Shown here one piece after another: positions 1-13,300 of a DNA stretch of 64,000 nt. Source of the stretch: Sipunculus nudus (taxonomy: Eukaryota > Annelida > Sipuncula > Golfingiida > Sipunculidae); NCBI GenBank assembly GCA_026874595.1, contig CM049306.1, positions 52,606,019 to 52,670,018 on the forward strand. Direction: 5' to 3'. The position numbers and the translations under genes were made by a program. Positions within the stretch are counted from its first letter, which is position 1. The number at the start of each line of letters is the position of its first letter. Below the pieces are notes generated by a model. That model was not told the DNA's origin, did no database searches, and saw only the letters and a list, made by a program, of their open reading frames with translations.

Positions 1-940
1 AAGTTGTTCAAGGTATTAGGATGAGGTGTTAACAGGATTATAAAAAGAAAGGAACCAAAGTTACTCTCTTGTATAACAGGCTGTGTTTGCTCTCACAGCA
101 AAGGCAATGACTATATTTTCATCTGTCTGAACATTGGTAGCTAAAGTGTGTTGGAGTGACAGGTAATTGGCTGCCAGATACTAAGTCTGTGTAGAGATAT
201 CAATTGGATATCACTAAAATTATAATCATATTTGCGCTATATGTGCAGCATATGGGAGACCCATACTGCTTGATATAATAAGTTTTATGAGACAATCCAA
301 AATATGGCAGAAAGCTCACAATGATTGCAATATATTCATCACTGGAGAACAAAGATATAGCAATCCCAGCTGATGACTTCAGTGACATCATACGCGAACT
401 GCCTTTGTGATAAAATTGTGACATCACTGCTGTCTTATAACATCTCTTGCAATCATAGGTATGGAAAACCTTTGTAGGAGTGTTATGTGGCTCTATAGCA
501 TTATAGGTCAAAGGGATGGACCATAAGAGCTGTGGTGGTTACAAATGGTGTCAGATGGTCAAAATTTTTCTTTATAATTTTACCTTATTTTACACCCAAA
601 AAATCACCTTCTTCTTAAATGTGAGTTCGATTTATACACAAGTTTTTACGGTAGGTCTATTGAAGGGGCTGTTTCTTATTCATTATTCCTTTAGTCTGGA
701 GGCAATTTCATGGTAAACTTCAACAAAGAAATGCAGTGTCTTGGAATCTCAGGTGTGATTTCACTTCAGTGTATTGTATCAGGTTTTGCATCATGAGTAA
801 AGTGTTGCAATATGTATCATTTCATCAGATAATGTATCTATACAACCCAAGGTCAGGGCATGACATAAACAGGTATCCACTTGCCCAAGGCTAGTGAAAG
901 TTCCTAAAAATAGTAGAAGGGCAACTAGAAGTCTCCTTGT

Positions 941-1101
941 ACTTGCCTGACTGGGCAAGTGGGTCCAACATACACCTTTACCCAAGTAAACACTTGGAAA
1001 AATGATCTTTGTGTTCTTGAATACAATTAATATTTGTAGGGCAAATAAAGATTTATGAAGGGCAAGTAAAAGCCAGATGTTACTTGCCTGACTGGGCAAG
1101 T
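941..1101. repeat. ACTTGCC/GGCAAGT palindromic repeat pair
   Basis: The 20-mer ACTTGCCTGACTGGGCAAGT occurs identically at 941-960 and 1082-1101, 141 bp apart. It is an imperfect palindrome (ACTTGCC ... GGCAAGT). Related copies in the opposite orientation occur in SUMF1 intron 6 at about 16390-16450 and 16770-16785. This marks a dispersed repeat family with a palindromic core; class unknown. Confidence 0.6.
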
Positions 1102-1253
1102 GCATTCAAAAGTTAATGTGGAGCCCTGGAGTTGCATCTCTCTTTCAAATGTTTTGAGAAATGCTTGTGTAGAGTGTTTGGTCACTATTGGCCCTGATTG
1201 TTCCAATGGTTTAACATGTGTTGAGTGTTTGATGTTCTACCATTTGGTTTTAG

Positions 1254-1758
1254 ATCACATCCCTGGTAACACTACAGCTGTTAGCCCAAGTAGCCAGTGG
1301 GGACCACCTAGATGCTCCAAAGTTCAAGTGTTTGGTTTCATTAGACTTCATCAAAGGCATAGCAAGGTCAGCCATTTTTATGGCTCATATTTATACATCA
1401 TATTCTAGCATATTCAAACAATAATCATAGTTTTTGGAATATTTAAATTTCAAACCAAACATGAAAATATGTTCCCTGACAAGAGAACACATGCATTAGA
1501 ATTTAATTTAAACCAATAGCATGCATGAATGTTTATAGGAAAACATTAAAGGAAATATGACAATGATATGATGTGTCAATTGACAACTTTTCTTTTTTGA
1601 GTACAAATCTTATTTGAAACTGCTGGTACTAATGTTAATGGCACATTCACATTATTTATCTGAACCAGTATGAATAATTCAAAATGTACTTATTGCATCT
1701 TTTCCTTTACAGAACTGTCAACTTAGAGATCATACGTTACCTCTATGACTTTGTCTGA
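1254..1758 (+). CDS. Last two exons of an unrecognised gene (C-terminus)
   Basis: Two plus-strand exons join in frame. Exon 1254-1366 follows a good acceptor (TTTGGTTTTAG) and ends AAG|gtcagc, leaving two bases. Exon 1713-1758 follows TTTCCTTTACAG, completes an Arg codon and ends with TGA at 1756-1758. Together they encode about 53 residues, amphipathic and Leu/Ile-rich, ending in [12 protein letters not shown]. The helical character would fit a HEAT/ARM-like C-terminus, but I do not recognise the family. Upstream exons must lie mostly left of the window; a short open stretch at 99-136 with splice-like ends is not phase-compatible as it stands. An AATAAA occurs about 190 bp after the stop. 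Joining the two exons is inference from splice signals and frame. Confidence 0.5.
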
Positions 1759-3994
1759 ATTCCTGCTGAGCCTGCTGTCAATTCAAACTGGTCCTACCAT
1801 GAAGATAAGCCAGAACAGGCCAGCTTATTTTATCATGGGAAAAAAATGTGTGGTATATTCACAGAGCTGTATTGATGAAAATGTACTTGTTATGGAAAAT
1901 GAATGGATTTTTCCTAATTAAATATGCCACATTTACTGATTTCAGTAATAAAAAAATAATCCAGTTCAGATATTGGGTGTTGGAATGAATTTCTCCTAGG
2001 TATAAAAGTGTGACTGGGTCATTGTGACCTAATTTCCTTGAGATACAGGGCATAGTCATGGAACACCACAGGTCCTGGAGCTAGTAGGAGCTTCTAATTT
2101 GGCATTTAAACATCAGTGGATTAGATTCACAACAGTTGCGCGCTTAACCAAAAATGATATTACTCTTGAGTACTGTGGGTCACAACAACTGCCTTGCAAT
2201 CAGTTGGATCTTTTTTATTGGGGTACACATTCAGACAATGTGGAAAGTCTGCTCATTGTAGTGAATATGACCCTGTTGCCTTTGACACAGCCATCTGAAG
2301 AACACATTACCTAACTCTCATCTGGGATCAAGGGATTCTATGCAAACGCGACTTATTAATGTGAGATAGTATGTTTAGTTCAGTGATATTTGCTGTACAT
2401 GACGTCATATACTCATAAAGAAGAATCTATTTTCTGTGCAAGTTTGGTGAATCAATAAACCTTATAAGCAGTACAACTACAGGTATATCATGTGAAAATA
2501 CACAACTTAATACCACAGTGACTCTTCTGTGATGACATATGTAATGTCTGTGTATTGTATATACTAATGCATCAATAAAGACTGTACAAAAACTGATTTC
2601 TTTAATAAATGACATTGAATGCTAGTGACAGATGCTGTGGATAGTGGATAAAAATATTTTATTGAAAACTGGTTCACAAAATAATATACAATTATTATGA
2701 ATCAGATGAAATGACTTAAAAATTGAGAAATAAAGTGACACTCCATTAAAGAATGACAAAAGAAGAGTCACTCATGCAAATTTTTCACAGATGAGTGACT
2801 GACATTCATGTAGTCTACAGTAAAACCACATTACTCATCTCCTTTTCACCCAAACAATACAAAACTTTTTTTTCATTAATAGTTGTGTATTTATTCAGCA
2901 GAAACAAAACATTTACAGCTATTGTAGCAACATACCAAAAAAAAGAAATAATTCATTTTAAACTGGTTTCTACCGATATCAAAATTACAAATATTTGATT
3001 TCACACTTTTTAGTACACTGTCAACCGATTCTTTTGGAATGTATTTGGACTTCTTTACTCTTGGTTATTCTAAGTCATCACATAATATCCTTTTTTAAAA
3101 CAGGAATAAAATTTCCCTCCCCCCCCCCCCCCCCACATATATATATATAATTATTCAGTTGTGTCAGCATTAGGTCATTGAGCTGTCATTGAAACAACTT
3201 GCTGCACTGACGTAGGCCAGGTTTTATGCAAGTGTGTAAGCACAATAATACTGCCAACATCACCCGAAAGAATCTGAACTCAAGCTGGTCCATTATGTTA
3301 ATTTGGAAGAAGTAATGTTTCCATCAACAAAGAACCAGTGTTGAAGTTGGTCCACACCATCTTGAGTCCAAGTCCAGGTCACTTAAGTCCATGTCCTAGT
3401 GCTTCAGGTTCAAGTCCACTTTTAAGTCTTGTTAATTTGGACCCTGAGTCTGCATCCAATGCAGATCTTATTGATAGAATTTTAAAATGGAAATTTGAGA
3501 TTATCATGTTAATTTTTATGTCTGTTTACCTAGTGCATTTAGCTCCAAATGCAGACCTAAAGCTTAGTAGTTTTCTTTGTAAAATTCTATTAGTAGTTAG
3601 CGCTATACAAGTCATTATCCCTACTGGACTTGAGATGTATGTGTATCTGGCTTGATATCTCGAGACAAGGGGCCCTCAAGTCTGATTCTCCTAAAATTTG
3701 ACTCAAGTCAAGTTCAGATCTGGAGTCCGACATCATGGCAAAAACCAGAACATTGAGTGGATAAAGCTGATACATTACTTTATAAGTGTGTGTATCCATG
3801 ATGCACCCATTCCAATTAGCATATGACGGTGTAACTTTGTGATGCCTCATCCTTGGGTGTATCCAGTCCCATTGTCTACGATAAACTGAAGCCAAATAAT
3901 CTTGGCATCATGACCCATCAACAAATCATTAGTTATTTATATAAAACTTATTCAAGATGCTAAGAGTTCAAATAAATCCTACTTTGTCCTTATT
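1759..3994. other. Intergenic region, no gene seen
   Basis: Between two converging genes. It holds a poly-C run (about 3119-3134) followed by a short AT microsatellite, and low-complexity AAGTCC-rich sequence at about 3360-3440 and 3670-3730. Several AATAAA motifs could serve the upstream gene. Open frames here are short and show no domain features. Confidence 0.5.
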
Positions 3995-6900
3995 CTATTT
4001 TATATGTATTGAGGAATATTTTTGGAATGCAGAAAGTGCTGATTTGAGTTCTCCATCTGTCATAATGTTGAAGTGGCTTATCGCTCGAAGAAGTTGTTCT
4101 CTGGCATTCCCCGCAAACTGGTTACTGAGAAACACAGGCAGACCTCGAAACCCATCTCCCATAGTGAAAAGTGGCACCCTAATTGGACCCAGAGTCTGGA
4201 AAAGCAATGTATCCTAATTGATTACTATTATAAATGTACAAATTGTAACCAACAAATTGTAAAAAATAAACATAATTGGGGAAAGGCCAATTTTCAAGTC
4301 ATCTAAGCATTTGAGATATTTGAGTCTTACTCAATTACTGGTAGTTGTCAGATTTTCTGTGAATTAAAAACCAGCTTGTTCAAAGACATATTTCAAATAA
4401 ATATTTTTTTTCCTTATCCATAACCTGTGGTCAATAATAATAAAAATGTTATGCATTTCTCATAAAAGTTTGCATTTATCATACAAACTGGAAAAAAATA
4501 AATGTGTGAAAGATCTATTATGATTGAAACCAAAGTATATCATACCTCAGATCCATAATCGAATGCATTCAAAATATTTTTTTCAATGGTTTGTACTTCA
4601 TCCAGTGTTAACTCTTTGGCATAAAAATGAGTGACAAGACTTTTGGCAGTATTTTTATGTGAGACCACATGATCATCTTGAGTAAAGACATATTTTTCTT
4701 GATCCAGACCAATTTCTTCTACCAGCTCTCTGTTCAAAGAATCAATGGGTTTTTCTCCTGCCACATCAACTAAGCCTCCAGGAAACCCTAAACAACCGTC
4801 AAAGCGCATCTGCATCTGTAAAAACAATACACTGAATTATATTACAGCAGGGCTTAAACTGACTCATCTTTCTTATGTATTCTTATATTTCCCTATGAAG
4901 AAATTCTCATATGAGCACATCTGCATTGATAAAAACAATACACTGAATTATATTGCTGCAGGGCATCCACCGACTCATATTTTGTATATATTCCAATATT
5001 TTCCTATGAAGAAATGGTCTCGTACAAGCACATCTGCATCTGAAGAAACAACACGCTGATTTACATTACAGCAGGACTTCAACCAATTCGTATTTCCTGT
5101 ATTTTACCTATGAAGAAATTGTCTGATATAAGCACATCTGCATCTGAAAAAACAATACACTGAATTACATTACAGCAAGGCTTTCACCAACTCATATTTC
5201 TTATGCATTCTTATATTTTTTTATGAAGAAATTGTCTCCTATAAGCATATCTGCATCTGTAAATACAATACACTGAATTACATTACTGCAGGGATTCCAC
5301 CGACTCATATTTCTTCCTGTATGTATTCCTATATTTTCCTATGAAGATATTGTCTCCTATAATTTCCTATATTTTCAAGCATTTATCTTCAAAATTTTCC
5401 TATAAAATTTTTTACTGCACAATCATGTTTCCAGTATAACTTAATATTAAAGAATTATTATGTACACCTGTTTTATTGAAAACATTCAGTTCTTTTGTAG
5501 AACTGTACATTTAAGTGTTGCAGTCATACAAATACATACATCTTAACTATTTATACAGAGGCCATTTGGGTAACTGATTATTCTCATTACTAACCAGTAA
5601 AACATTTTTGTTCCCTTTATTACTATCTGAAAATTCCTGTAAACTCCTATAATTTTGTCTCAGGTGCAATTATAAAATTACAATATTTCTTGAGAAATAC
5701 TTTCTGGGAAATATGCTTGACATACCTAAAAGGTTCATGCATGTACACAGTGTGGGTTTGTCACTTCAAAAGTGAAACCATCTTACAATAAATCACAGTC
5801 ACCAGAAGTTTTTCTGTCCTATGTACCAGGCTGCTTGATATACACTCCTCTAATAACCTCCAACATTAACTTGACTAACCTCAATAGCAGAGAATACTTC
5901 TTGTCCGAATGTTTAAATGGTCATGATAGCTTAACACTTAAAACAATGTATTAAACCGTCAAACAAAGTTATTGTCTTGTCCCAAGATGCTTTATTCTGA
6001 TTCACACTGCTTCTCCCCATCAATCTCCATGATTGTATCACAGTTGTGGATTCCGCAACAAACAAAGTTTATGACTTTTTTGTTTCCAGCTGGAGATTCT
6101 CCTAATTTTTTTCAATGTAATACTATTGCTGATCTGATTTCTATTAATGTACAATGTGATCTTTGACGTTAACAATTCCTGCTTGTTTTAAACTGGTGTT
6201 TTTAAATTTTGTTTTTTTTTATATTATGACTATTGCATTTCTCTGTTGAGTAATTTGTTGTATATTGTTTACTTGTTATGTTTCCAACTTGTCATAATGA
6301 TGTGTTCCTTTGTATGTTTATTGTAAAATACTCATATTAGCACTTTGGGCTATTTAATCCAATTGAAATAAATATGTTTAAACTTTAAACTAAGCTTGGC
6401 TAACCACCAAGCCCACAGAACCATCCATCAGTATTCAGTAAATGTATCTATCAATCAATACCTACATGTATATGGCAATGTGGCAACATGTTTTCCATAT
6501 TTTCCTATCACAACCATTAAAGTTAGTGTATGTCACAACTCCCTATTGATGATCAATAGTGCGATTCATGTTTTATACTGTATAATATATTCTGTAGTCA
6601 GACCATAGAAACTGCCTATACATATTTTATATGTGCCTACATGATTTATATATAATATATATGATATATATATATAAAATATATATCTATATAATATATG
6701 TGTGTGTGTGTTTTAACTTTTTCATAGTACTTTGTCACAAAATTGACCCACTATTTCATTTTTTTGCCAGATATATTTACATACTCACCAATATCAGCGC
6801 TTTTCTCGGGTAAAGATCAAAGCTTTTCCCATCGTCTTTTGCAAAAATCATTGCATGAGCTGCATGCATGTATTTTTTTAAGGCTTCATCTGTCTGGCTT

Positions 6901-7013
6901 GTTACATATTCTACTTCTTGAAAATCAGTTGCTTTATCTCCTGGTTTTCCATAACTTTCCACGCCAGACAACCATCCCCAGCCAGTCTCCATGACATTAT
7001 CTCCCGTTTCCAT
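3995..7013 (-). CDS. NUDT16: NUDT16-like Nudix hydrolase, 3 exons, complete
   Basis: Coding exons are complement 6789-7013, 4546-4815 and 3995-4195, 231 codons plus stop, all junctions in phase 0. Donors are TTG|gtgagtat and GAG|gtatga; acceptors are tttttacag and cttttccag. The family (U8 snoRNA-decapping enzyme, also an (d)IDP phosphatase) hydrolyses RNA caps and nucleoside diphosphates in the nucleus. Exon 2 starts with the family signature MQMRFDG.LGFPGG (residues 76-89) and carries the metal-binding Nudix helix: E96, R104-E105, E108-E109, G111. Exon 3 matches the C-terminal part (RVPLFTMGDG...GLPVFL, then AREQLL). It is longer than human NUDT16 (195 residues), mainly by an N-terminal extension; a second Met at residue 8 could also start. 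The 5' end lies head to head with SUMF1. Family assignment is confident from remembered sequence; substrate preference is not visible. Confidence 0.93.
4808..5360. repeat. About 112-bp tandem repeat in NUDT16 intron 1
   Basis: About five diverged units begin with ATCTGCATCTG at 4808, 4919, 5032, 5136 and 5249 (spacing 111, 113, 104, 113). Each continues through AACAATACACTGAATT, GCAGG and CTATGAAGAAAT. The first unit overlaps the start of NUDT16 exon 2, so each unit carries a relic of that exon's 5' edge and splice acceptor. Confidence 0.85.
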
Positions 7014-7373
7014 ATTATATGTGTATATTATACAGTGATACTCAAAATCAAATGGGTCCTTGCATTAGCATCTCATTTACACCACTGACTGACTGAAATA
7101 TGAATCACGTGGCAACATAAACAGGAAGTTGTTTATTTAAAACGGTAAAATATGGTACCTCGTGATTATTTTTTCAACGGAGGCTTTGGAGAAGTGATAT
7201 GTGTATATGAATTCATTCTCATCAATTCAGTCTAGTTTCATAATTGTTATAGGTATTTTCTGTTATAAAATATACAGAAGTTTTTGACGTTCAGGACTGA
7301 AATCAAATCACTTAACTGGAGTGCTCAATGGTGAGAGACATATTTAAAGGCATCAATATTTCGTGAAAGCAAA
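7014..7373. promoter_or_regulatory. Shared NUDT16/SUMF1 head-to-head promoter region
   Basis: 360 bp separate the two divergent start codons, so both 5' UTRs and core promoters must fit here unless there are upstream noncoding exons. I see a CACGTG E-box core near 7108 and no convincing pair of TATA boxes. Bidirectional promoter activity is inferred from geometry only. Confidence 0.55.
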
Positions 7374-10300
7374 ATGTCGTCAAAGTCGGCAGTGGCGCTA
7401 CTTTTGCTCTTGTGTTTCCGCGGGTTAGTGTTTGTACAGTGCACATCGGGAAATAATTACGATGCCAGCCAGTGCAACTCTAAATCGTCTCAAGAGGAAG
7501 GGGGCTGTGGGTGCGCCAAGGCCGACAGAAAGTACATCAAGAGTGAACAGAATGTAAAACGTGAGGGTAAGCATGGTTTAAATCTCTTTAAATGGACACG
7601 CCCCCCACCTCAGTCAAGGCTTTAATTCGGTTGTTTATGTTTTTTGTATCCGCCAAAACTAAGTTTTGCGGATACTATAGTTTTTGAATGAGTTCTGGTG
7701 CCACCGCATTCGTTTCCGGAATAGGGAGACCACCGGACAGATTTTTCCGAAACTTTAGACGATTATCGGGTCACATGTGAACTTGTGCCAAAATATTTTG
7801 CGTTGACCTCTGACCTTTCTTCTTTCCAGTGGGTCCATCAGTGCGTCTGTTTTGACACATTAACCCACATATCTTCGGACTTGTTTAACCAATCAAGAAA
7901 GAAAATTTGCACAAATGTAGCTCTTAGATAGCTTAATAACATACATGTAAAATTGTGGCGCCACCTGCAATCATTTTTGCACAGCTTCAATCTGTTCATC
8001 TGCCTTGAGTTGGAATCACTCATATCTCTGCAATGAATGGACTTATCCACCTGAAATTTTGCATGTGTATCCATCCTAGATAGCTTTCTTGGATTTCTGA
8101 CAGGTGGTGCCACCTACATTCACGTTCACACTGCAGACATCCATGCTTATATCTCAGGACTTGTTTGATGTATCCTCCCAAAAGTTTGCATATGTATAGT
8201 TCTCACATAGCTCTTTATCATATGAAAAATGGTGGCACTACCTGCAACCATTTATGCACAGCATCCGTCTGTTTGTCTGCCATGGGATAAAATCACTCCT
8301 ATCTCGGCAGTGGTTTGACTTATCAGTTTAAAATTTTGCATGTATATACATCTTGGATAGCCTTTTCAATTTTGTGGCACATGGCGCCACCTGCTTTCAT
8401 GTTCAGGCTGCAGACATCCAGGCTTATATCTCAGGACTGGTGTGATGTACCCTCCTGAAATTTTGCATGTGTATAGATCTCACATAGCTCTATCATAAAC
8501 AAAACTAGTGGCGCCACCTGGGATAAAATCACTCATATCTCAGCAGTGGTTTGACTTATTTGCCTACATTTTGCATGTATATACATCTTGGATAGCTTTC
8601 TCGATTTTGTGGCAGGTGGCGCCACCTACTTTCACGTTCAGGCTACAGACATCCAGGCTTATATCTCAGGACTGGTTTGATTTATCTGCTATAATTTTGC
8701 AATTGTATACAACTTGGATAACTTTCTGGATTTTGTGGCAGATGGCACCATGTACATACACATTTTTGGCTGCAGACATCCATGCTAATATTCAACACAC
8801 CTCTCTCTGTTTCCCCTTGCCACTCAATCCAAGCCTTACTTTCTGATTTTGGCAGATACACGTAGTTGCTTGTGGACTACCTGTATTCTAGTTGATTTAT
8901 CAATTAATTGAAAAAAACGTAAGCTCTTTAGTATTATGACTGGAGGGTCGTTCATCAAACACATGAAGATGATCTATTAATCTTTATTTGCTCTAATGGG
9001 CTGTGTTGAAGTGTCAGTTTTATAAACACAAATGTTATTTTTAGCACACTTACAGATTTAGTGATTTAAGAACCCTGCCATATATAGAGTCGATAGCCAT
9101 ATGTACAATGAGAGTTTCTACAATCTATCCTATGACTGCACACCTTTTAATGCCCTTGTAACCAGTGTGAACAGGCGCGTCACTCTTCAAAGTGGGCCCA
9201 TTAAAAACAATGTAGCGAAAATTCTTGCTCTCAGTCCCTCGAGTCAGCTAGGCTCCTAGTGAGTAGGCTATTCAGGTGTTTGCCAACTGTTCCCCATTCT
9301 CCCAGCTATACTTGTGGCTGGATTGAATCTGACTCTTGGTTAAAAACTCATATTGTAAATAATACAGTTAGAATTTTATTAAATTAGTCAGGAATCAGGA
9401 CTGAAACCATAAAATGCATATTGACTGCCTTGTACTAGGATATTAGGCCTGCGCTGTTCCATTAAGCAGTATTTAGTAGTTGATTAATGCGTAACAGATC
9501 TATACGCCAGGACCAGGCTTATATACTAGGAACTCACACTGTATGGTATGGCCTTATTGGACTCAAGATAAAGAGTATTTATCTTTAGAGTCTGGTTCAA
9601 TCGGGCTAGCAGGCACCAACCCAATAATCGCCTCTAATTTATTATTATTTATTATACTGCATGCCAGCTAAATTGTAATTATATAGGTATCACTTAAAGG
9701 GACATAACCAGGATCAATATTATGCCTATTCTTTCACACTATCAGTTCAGTTTTGCTTTATACAAAGATTTCCAAGCAGAACCATCCCAGCACACAGTCT
9801 TGTTTCCTCGCATACAACTGTTTAACACCTTGTTATGACCGTGCGTGTTGGTAAACACAGTCCGCATGTGTTTGTTTACCATAACAAGGCTGCATGACCA
9901 GAGTTCTGATTAATAGGGGCAACACGCGATGTTTCAGCCAGGGGGAACATGTATTATATTTTTTTGGCTAAGTCAGTGAGGGCATCTCCTGATTGACACG
10001 TGTTGAGGCTCTGCACTGCACACGGCCCCACGCAGAGTGTTTATGTTGACACCTGCCATCGCTTCCGGTCCACTGTTTTCAACAGTTTTACAGGAGTAAG
10101 CAAAAGGTTTCAAGGCATAGTTTTGGCAGATACAGATTTATTTTAAAGGGAATAAAACTATTTTTCATTTTAACTCAACATGCTTTATTGGTGATTGGGC
10201 CCCTTTCAAGTATTTATTAGTGTTCTGCTCCTAATAATTAAACAATGGGGATAAATTTAATTTAAGAGTACTGTGTAAAAAATCAAAGCCATTCATGACT

Positions 10301-13300
10301 AAGGCTAGTAACAACTTCAGTTGACAATAAACAATTTTTCCTAGTCCTTTCAATTTTGATACAATGCATAAACACGAATTTGCCAAATTCTGACGTCTTC
10401 TGGAATAAGTTTACCTTATGAGGTACTGCCCTCTTAATTGAAGCCAGACTGTGTACTATTTAACTTTATAATTATAAACTGTTTTTACCTCAACACAGCA
10501 GAATTCTGCTCCATTTTATGAACAATACATGTTTATTGTACACAAACTGGTCTTCAGATTCCTGTAGTTTGGAATATGCAGCAGATGCAGACTCATACAG
10601 TGTAAGACATGGTTTGAATGTTTATTAGCGAACCTGTGAGCTAATGCCATGGTGCAGCATTGTCCGTCGTACATCGTGTGTCGTGCATTGTCTGTACGTT
10701 AACTATAACCCACATATCTCCGGAACTGTTTGACCAATCAGGCTAAAAATTTTGCACAAATGTAGCCCTTTGATAGCTTTATAACATACACTAAAAATGG
10801 TGGCGCCACCTGCAGCCATTTTTGCACAGTGTCCATCTGTTCATCTGCCTTGGGTAAAAATCACTCATATCTCTGCAGTGGTTTGACTAATTCACCTGAA
10901 ATTCGGCATGCCCATACATCCTAGATAGATTTCTTGATTTTATGACAGGTGGCGCCACCTACATTCACGTTCATGCTGCAGACATCCAACCTCATATCTC
11001 GGGAACCATTTAACCAATCAGGAAAAAAAATTTTACACATATGTAGCCCTTAGATAGCTTTATAACATACACAAAAATGGTGGTGCCACCTGCAGCCATT
11101 TTTTGCACAGCGTCCATCTGTTTGTCTGCCTTGGGTAAACACTCATATCTCTGCAGTGGTTTGACCAAATTACCTGGAATTCGGCATGCGAATACATCCC
11201 GCATAGCTTTCTTGATTTTATGACAGATGGCGCCACCTACATTCATGTTCACGCTGTAGACATCCATGCTTATATCTCTGGACTCGTTTGACCAATCAGG
11301 AAAAAATGTTTACATAAATGTAGCCCTTGGATAGCTTTATAACATACACAAAAATGGTGGCGCCACCTGCAGCCATTTTTGCCCAGCATCCATCTGTTTG
11401 TCTGCTGTGGGATAAAATCACTCATATCTCTGCAGTGGTTTGACTTTTCAACCTGAAATTTTGCATGTGTATACATCTTGGATAGTTTCTGGTTCAAATA
11501 ACATGTGGCGCCACCTACAATCATGTTTACGTGGCAGACATCCATTCTAATATGTAACACATGTAACTCTATTTCCCCTTACTACTCAATCCATGCCTCA
11601 CTTAACCCGTCCTACTCTGATTTTGGTGGATACACGTAGTCGCTTGTTGACTACCTGTATTCTAGTTAACTTAATAATATCATCAAAAGTAACACTGAAG
11701 ATCAGATATTTCTGCATTTCAGATGATCAAGATGATGATGGTGATGTTACAGTTGAAGAGGATACCTCCACTAATGAAAAATATGGGTCTTCCACCAATG
11801 TAAAATCTTCCCATCCGCAGACCAACCAGATGGTTTATATTGAGGGCGGTCCATACATGATGGGGTCTGATAACCCAATAATTATGGCTGACGGGGAGGG
11901 TCCAGCCAGAAAAACAACTATATCTTCCTTCTATTTGGATAAACATGAAGTCAGCAATGCAGAGTTTGAACTGTTTGTTAAGTCTGAAGGTTTCAAAACT
12001 GAGGTAAGACCTGTCTAAAAATCCTTAATGGCATTAATATTTTGTAAAGGATCTACTAGTCTTAAATCCTGCCTCATTGAATGGTTTGGCATTTTATTCA
12101 ATCTTTTAGGTGCAAACTTGCGATATATTTGTTTTTACTTTATTTGCATACCAAGTTTGGGGCTGATATTGGCATTTTACTTCATTTCCATCATTGGACA
12201 GGGAAAAATTTATTTGATGAGAATTTTAATTGGACAGTCTGTGAAAAGAGACCTTCAGGGTTGCATATGGAATTTAACATGCTGGTACTCAATGGTTTTA
12301 TCACCCATCTACCTGATTACTACAATATTGTACAATCCCTTAACATAGATTTAGGATCAGCAGTATTATCATGGACATTCATACAGTGATAAGGCACAAG
12401 TTATGCCAGATAAATTCATCAAAACTAGTGATTCTTAAATAACTTGCAGCAGAAAGTCAGCTCCTTATAAAATTTTAACCTTGAGCAAATTCAGTATTTT
12501 CTCCCTTGTTTTGAGCTTTTGTAATATAGATATTGATGTTGTCTATAATGGGCTTTCCAGAGTTTGGCCAGTGTATTCAGATCAATAGTATGTGAACATG
12601 GTTTGTTCCAATGACTTTGTACATTTTGTATGGCAGGCTCCATTACTGTATGGTAAAACTTAATTAAACCTTAATTGAACACCAGTAGACATTTGTAGAC
12701 TGCACTGCAGGATGCTCATTTTGTTAACAATAATTCAAGAATATTTTAACAAATCTAAGGGTTTTTGTTTCAGGCTGAAACCTTTGGAAATTCTTTTGTG
12801 TTGGAGGCACTGATAAGTGAAAAGACAAAAGAAAAAATCACACAAGCAGTAAGTATATTCTTGCTTCCAGCAAAAATTTAAAATAAAAAAACGCCCGCCC
12901 ACATTGATTTTTGAAAAAAAAGTGCCTGAGAACCAAACCTACAGTACTTTTTTTTGGCCTTAGGTTAAGATAATATTATTTTCCCTATAGTGATCTTTCT
13001 ACTTAATTTAAATACAAATAAAATCATAAAGATGAATGCTTAAAATTAGGCCAAAATAAAAAAAAAGGTATGGTTCTCATGTACTTTTTTTCATAAATCA
13101 ATTTGGGCTGGTGTTTTTTTTAATTTAATTTTTTTGTATGTTTTGATAAAAAAAGTCAAATGATAAGTGAAAAAACATGATAAATAACAGATTTATTTTG
13201 TTAAACAAGTAAAAGCACTACTTAACTAAGGAAATTGTATGATTTTATCTTCTTGAAAGAAATGTCAGAACGACTGCAGCTCAACATGAAAATTTTTTAT

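Noticed and set aside
3338-3655. 105-residue plus-strand frame as a gene
   Set aside because: Its first third translates AAGTCC-type low-complexity sequence and there is no domain or splice support.
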